A stretch of 64,000 nucleotides of DNA from Kappaphycus alvarezii (Eukaryota; Rhodophyta; Florideophyceae; Gigartinales; Solieriaceae), in assembly GCA_002205965.3 (NCBI GenBank), contig NADL03000065.1, positions 372,001 to 436,000 on the forward strand, given 5' to 3'. Positions 58,938 to 64,000 of this stretch are shown here, one piece after another. Under the pieces are notes generated by a model. That model did not search any database, had not been told where the DNA came from, and saw only the letters and a program-made list of their open reading frames with translations. The number at the start of each line of letters is the position of its first letter. Position 1 is the stretch's first letter. The translations under genes were made by a program, and so were the position numbers.

Positions 58938-58987
58938 ATTTAAATTTAATCTATGTCATAGATCTATGGCATAGATTAAATTTAAAT
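58938..58987. repeat. 50-bp near-perfect palindrome
   Basis: Self-complementary about 58962/58963 over 25 bp each side with a single mismatched pair (58956/58969). The arms are ATTTAAATTTAATCTATG and its complement, with AGATCT at the centre and no spacer. It could extrude as a cruciform or form an RNA hairpin. No ORF overlaps it. Confidence 0.9.
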
Positions 58988-59402
58988 CAGCCGTTTTATT
59001 TGCGAGAAAGAGTATAGAGTACCATGCAAACGCTTTCTCCTTGGTCCAGAACGAACATTATGTGGTCCCATGTAAAAATAATAAAAAACCGCAGCTTTGA
59101 TGTCAGTTATGTTTGTCATGTGACGCACTTGAAAATAGTGCTCGACATTTGATTCCAGCCAGAGTTAGTACATATAACATCCTTTCTTCTTTAATATTCG
59201 TGGTTCGTCTTCACGCACAGCGCCCATCTATCCAACCAGCCATGTCTTCGCCTCAGTGGTTCCCTTTAACAACCCAGACCTTGCCAATAACCACGCCCAC
59301 ATTCGTACACCACCCCATTCACCCCTCGAAATGACTAATTTTTCCTCTTGTGCTGGTTCCACAGCGATTCCGCAGTAGATAACACTTCGTATATCATTTT
59401 GT

Positions 59403-59663
59403 ATGCGCGACAGGCCCAAAATTTTACCAAGAAACCAATGTACAGCACGACAGCGAGTCTCTCTCAGTCGATTCGCCGGACGATTGGAGCGCAAATGGTC
59501 AGCCGAGGACCCCGGGACAAAATTCTCGCGGCACCAACTGATCGACGATGGGGCGGTAGAGGCTAGCGATGGCGAGGATGGGGGGTCGCCAAGTTTCATG
59601 GAAACGTGTCCAACTTGCGGTTTGAGCTTCGATCGAAGGATGAGAAGGAGGTTAGACCTCTAG
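59403..59663 (+). CDS. Hypothetical ORF, 86 aa
   Basis: ATG-to-stop frame with an Arg-rich start, an acidic middle (EASDGEDGG) and a C-terminal ETCPTCGLSFDRRMRRR segment with one CxxC pair. The CPTCG plus basic end is protein-like, but a second zinc-ligand pair is missing. Unrecognised; chance is possible. Confidence 0.2.
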   Translation: MRDRPKILPRNQCTARQRVSLSRFAGRLERKWSAEDPGTKFSRHQLIDDGAVEASDGEDGGSPSFMETCPTCGLSFDRRMRRRLDL

Positions 59664-62600
59664 TAATTGGAAATTAAAATAAATAATGGGCAATTGGTGA
59701 GGGTGGTTTCAATTATCTCAAGTTCCTTTGTTTCCAATAGAGTGCCAGTGGAAAATACTGCACGAGTGCCATGATTGTAGTGCAAAAAGGTCGAAGAAGG
59801 GACTGGCGTGGCACCCGTCGTACTGCCTGTCATCTGTAAGCATGCTTACAGAAGCTTCGCCAGGGATGATCCAAGTCAAAAGAGGAGTATCCGTAATCCG
59901 AAATGTAACGAGACAGAGACAGAAGTTACTGATGTTGTGCGTGTACATCGATAGTGAGCTAGACCTCTTTTAGCTAGCGGTCTTTTCTGCTGTCTAACTC
60001 AAATTATCGATCTTTCTCGACTCTCTTGGCTTCATCTAATATTTTCGAATCTAGATATCCGAGTGCGAAAGTTTGGTAAAGCTTTCGGAAAGTATTCATG
60101 TTGTGGTTTGCCAAGGCATAAGAAATTTGTTTGTGCCTTTTATCAACTGAATGAAGGCGATCTCTCCTGAATCAAAGTAGTCGCTGACTCTTTCGAACGT
60201 GACTATAATCTCTGCCTTCTCGAAGAGTGGTAATGGTCGAGTAGAGTCAATGCAAATCAACCGTCAAGACGAGTGGCAAGGAACGATCAGAGACGTACAT
60301 CTTGGATCGGCAGTAAGCCATGTGTCCACCCCTATCAGCTGTCTCTGCCGCTGCGATTATCTCCTTCCGCATGGATGAGAACAAGAACCGAGCTTGTTTG
60401 GAGCTGTTCCAGTCTATAGCATGAAAAAGTTTGTAATGTGGAAAGAACATTTCCGAGAAGTATCCTGTCTGTCCATAGGACTATTTCCCTTTGCTTCCGT
60501 AAGAAAAGGCTTGGTAAGCTGCTTTTTTATCACTGAGTTAAGGTTGGAAGGCACACGATACGTGAACACCGGAGAAAGTTGCCGAATATCTTGCTTTATC
60601 GTGCGTCCATAATATCACGAAGCGCATCTACGGGTTGGGATTGGCTCTTGGAAATGTTTCTACGCATATGGGTAAGCGGGTTGAGATAGTTACAATAGTA
60701 GCAATAAAAAAGCTGAGCGTGCCAGGAATCAGTGCTGTTTGGTATTTTAGTTAACATGGTCACCATCTCCATCCCAACTCGTCTAACTTCTTCACGACAA
60801 TTTCTCTCCCGACAATTCTCCCGCGCTGGGCTCTTTAACTTGCCTCTCTACTGTACGTGAGAAATCTTAAGCCCCGTCACCTTCTACATCTTCTCATTCT
60901 TTCCCTAGTATCCCCTCATAATCAGGCCCTTTCGAAGTTAAATTATAGCTTGGACGCGAACACATATTCGTAAAACAGATTGCACCTCAGCAAGATAACG
61001 ATATAGTCAAAGAAATCTGATTAATTTATTTGTGTGATGAGAGAGTGAAAGGTGGTATTACATACCATTCATTCCAGGAGAGAGCCCAAAATGGCTAATT
61101 TCGTAAAATTAACATTCTCCGATAAATTTTTTTTGTCTCCACGAAAACCGTCTGCTTTGCAGGCCCAGATTTCAGCTTTAACAGTGATTCATTTTAAAGT
61201 AAACATTTCATTAGTAATGGCCGAAAGCATCTCAACACTAAGAGATTAAACTGCCGGAGGCGTACGCAGGAGTAAGAAAGGAGGTAAATGGATCTTTCAT
61301 ACAGTGAGGGAAAGTACTATTGAGAATAGCGGAATGTCATACAAAATTAAATGCTGCATACACAGTGAATGAATAGATCACAAGTAATACGTTTCTAACG
61401 TCAGCAAACTGAAGAACGGTTCCAGACTTGGCACTAGTAAAGCTTTCTACTCAACCTAGACATCCCAATCCTTCTTTTTAGTTGAATTGTAGGTTAGAAG
61501 CGAGGGGAGATCCAGGGGCACAATATTACTTCATCGAAGCAGCCATGACTAGCTCAGTAATAAGGCTTTATACATACCCATAAAGCGTAAATATTATCTC
61601 ATGGTCTACATAACTGGATTGTTCGTCCTGATGAAGAAAACAATAATAATATTCAATCAATTTGGGTGGTACATTTGTTTGCAAATTTTCTTCAGTCCAG
61701 TCATGACTCGATGACAAGTAATCACTCCTGTTCATATGTTTACCGTTTTCGATCCTACTACATTCTAACCCTCGCCCTTCATATTTATAGAATTATTTAT
61801 TCGCTAAAGCTCTTCCACTCTTGCTGAACGTGATGAAATCTACGCTTATGATTGATAGGTTCTGATATACATTGGGAACAAATTGGAAGAGTTACTATAC
61901 CTTGCACGCGGAGGTGGCGGAATTGTGTGGACATTGAAGCGTGTGCGAGCATGTTGAACATAGCTTAGAAAGAAAAATTTTCTAGCAAACTTATCGTGGT
62001 GGATTTTTTACTACCAAAAACATTACATGGGCGAAGCAAAAACCACTACGGTACTCACAGCGACATTTGGAATACCAAAGTTTGAATGATCGACATATTA
62101 CGATACATCTTGCGCAAACCATAACTTAGATTTGCAACCGAAATTTGTTACATAAAATAAGGACAGAATATGTCGCGACTTGCTAATAATTAGTTGCTAT
62201 ATGGGCACGGACATGAGGCAGACTTGTGTGAAATACGAAGAAATTTTTTCATAGTCCTTTATGGGCCATCTTGCTCATAAAATGAACAAAATTACTTAGC
62301 TAGCAGCACTTGTGTGGAAAATTTTTAGTGTTCCTGTTTTGTAAATAACCTGGTATTTAGTACTCAGGAAGAAGAAAATTGAAAGACAGTCTAGATTCAG
62401 CCTTATGTAAGTGGTATACGGGCCCTGTCTAGCTGCTATTTAGTAGAAGCATAACGAAAGAAAATTATATCAACAGTCTTTCTCCCTTCTGCTGTGACGG
62501 TTGCGAACACCTCACTATTTTAAGCAACAATAGCGCGCCAAACAAACCGAATTATCAAAATATCTGCCTGTATTTCAGCGAATGAGTTTAAGTTTACTTC

Positions 62601-63479
62601 TAACAGTCTCGGCAGCTGTTATTCTCTGAGTACCAAAAACTTTTGTGTAGCTTAACTGCAAAGACCATTAACGTTTTAGGGGTGAAAAACTCTACAATTC
62701 CCACCTCTTGTATCCTTTTTTTTGTTCACGGCACCAAGCGCAACTTGAATTTTTGAGACAATATTTTTGCCAGAAAGTAGATATTTTTATGTTATTTATG
62801 TTCAGAGGACATGTAGACCATTTCTAGAAGACATTTGAGAAAACAGAACACTATTTCATGTCATAGTCACCGTGCGCTTGTTTTATACCACTGAAATACT
62901 AATCTGTAAAAAATTGGCTTAAATTAAAGCTGTTAAAGACATTATCGCAGTAATAAAAGATTTATCAGCTTTAATAATTCAACCCAATTTTTTTAGCTAA
63001 ACATAATGGTTATATTCTACAACTACTTGCTTATGATCTTAAAACAAATAAAAAAAGTACCCTATGGAAAGCAAGGCTGTAAAACGCTTATTTTTATGAT
63101 TCTAACGCACATGGATTGGTGGAAATACGTCTGCATAGTTGATAAATTTGTATTTATACTGCTCAGTCTCAAAGCCAATTATGGATTAAATCGCCAAAGT
63201 CTAGGTAGTGCTAGTTTGAATAGGAGATCTAACAGAAGGCTGGTCACGCATCTTTTTTACTATTTAGTAGCGCAAATACGGAGCAGGCAAATGTATGTCC
63301 AAATTGAAAACGAAAAAACCATGCTTACAAACCAGAAATGTAGTAACGTGAAAAATCATTAAAACTTCAATACATACAAAATATTTAAATATTAAATATT
63401 TAAAGTATGTGTTACCAATGTCCCCAAGCTTGTTCTCAGGCACATCGCACTTCGCAAACACAGAAAAGGAAAATCACTT

Positions 63480-64000
63480 TTATTCACTTCCACTTTCGAC
63501 ATTGCTTACCCTTGCCAGAAAGGGTTATTGGCGAGACCTCTACAGCCGATAACCGAACACCTTCCTCCCAATAAAACACTCCATCCCCCCGCTACACGGC
63601 CACCGACTATCAATCCAACGATTACAATGGTCTTTTCAGGATAGGTGCATCTGCCAAGTAACCGCTGCCCTCCTTAAGACAACGCCACCCGCAACAAACT
63701 TACTCGCACTATTCCCCTAGTCCAAAATCTCCACCCTAACCCCCTTGAAACATTCACTGCAACCTGTCCATCAGAGTTGTCTGCCCTCACCCCCCTTATC
63801 AAGTCAACCTTCTCACAAGCCTTCCAAAACTTGAGCCGACATTCAACTCCCGGACCGGAAGGGATGCGCTGTTCCATACTCCGTGCGCTCAAAAATTCTC
63901 CGGCAGGAGCGGAATCCCAAGCCATAACACTCTTTATATTAACGGCTTTCGGCAACAAACGGGCAAACGACAAGGTTCAATACCTGCACAGCCGTATTTC
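63480..64000 (+). mobile_element. LINE ORF, 5' part of the reverse transcriptase (runs off the window)
   Basis: From about 63480 the AT-rich DNA changes to C-rich text. On + the frame near the end reads LIKSTFSQAFQNL, then STPGPEGMRCSILRAL (about 63850-63895) and ESQAITLFILTAFGNKRAN. A pGPdG motif followed by an ALxxL helix is the first conserved block of non-LTR reverse transcriptases. The frame is open to the window edge. It covers the part of the protein upstream of the fragment at 23.0-23.8 kb, so the two may be one family. An antisense frame (63674-63973) is rejected. Confidence 0.65.

Larger units (their letters stand above)
57669..63479. other. No recognisable gene
   Basis: Mixed-composition DNA becoming AT-rich toward the right. 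Short frames only; the most protein-like are on + at 59403-59663 (listed) and 59728-59973 (Cys-containing, unrecognised). TACAGTA-type words recur at about 57708-57765 and 58675-58800. A long palindrome is listed separately. Confidence 0.4.

Noticed and set aside
63674..63973. 99-codon - strand frame
   Set aside because: The + strand carries a LINE RT first block (GPEG motif), so this frame is its shadow.
1..64000. CRISPR arrays, bacterial operons, rRNA or tRNA genes
   Set aside because: No spaced direct-repeat array, no ribosome-binding-site-led gene strings and no convincing cloverleaf or rRNA text were found; the content is eukaryotic.

Overview
Eukaryotic genomic DNA, probably from a protist, alga or fungus-like lineage that I cannot assign. 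The evidence is one recognisable nuclear housekeeping gene (a SKI2-type RNA helicase), several classes of eukaryotic transposon (two complete LTR retrotransposons, remnants of others, two LINE pieces and a large DDE-type transposase), candidate GT-AG introns and very low gene density. Nothing looks prokaryotic or organellar.

Layout. At 0-0.65 kb there is a dense cluster of TACAGTACTGTA-like palindromes. At 1.3-5.2 kb lies a full-length SKI2 homologue on the + strand, cut by about ten or more frameshifts, followed by an exact 121-bp tandem duplication. At 5.8-7.8 kb a DUF7869-like transposase lies on the - strand, also frameshifted, with one candidate 78-bp intron. At 8-11.9 kb is a + strand Ty3/gypsy remnant that keeps its protease and integrase but has lost its reverse transcriptase. 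From about 12 to 34.7 kb is an AT-rich desert with no recognisable gene except a GC-richer LINE fragment at 23.0-23.8 kb. At 34.7-36.5 kb come a trio of hairpins, a decayed ORF of unknown function whose internal stops are all TGA, and one copy of a dispersed repeat.

The best structured part is 37.06-53.26 kb. A complete Ty3/gypsy element (37063-45908, - strand) has 1.48-kb LTRs, a GTCCC target-site duplication, gag, pol, a third ORF made of two copies of an unrecognised domain, and an acidic-protein ORF inside the U3 part of each LTR. A complete Ty1/copia-type element (46543-53263, + strand) has 0.41-kb LTRs, an ATATT target-site duplication, a two-zinc-finger reading frame before gag, then gag and pol. 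After it come a diverged piece of a gypsy-type LTR (53.56-53.91 kb), an older copia-type pol on the - strand (54.3-55.35 kb), the second copy of the dispersed repeat (57.5 kb), a 50-bp palindrome (58.94 kb), and at the right edge the first part of a LINE reverse transcriptase running out of the window.

A theme across the window is that most reading-frame breaks I could compare with a related sequence (family consensus, or the sister LTR) are one-base changes in short homopolymer runs. This fits uncorrected long-read indels at least as well as real decay, so the 'pseudogene' calls for SKI2 and the two complete LTR elements should be held loosely. Family assignments are from motif recognition by eye; no database search was run.
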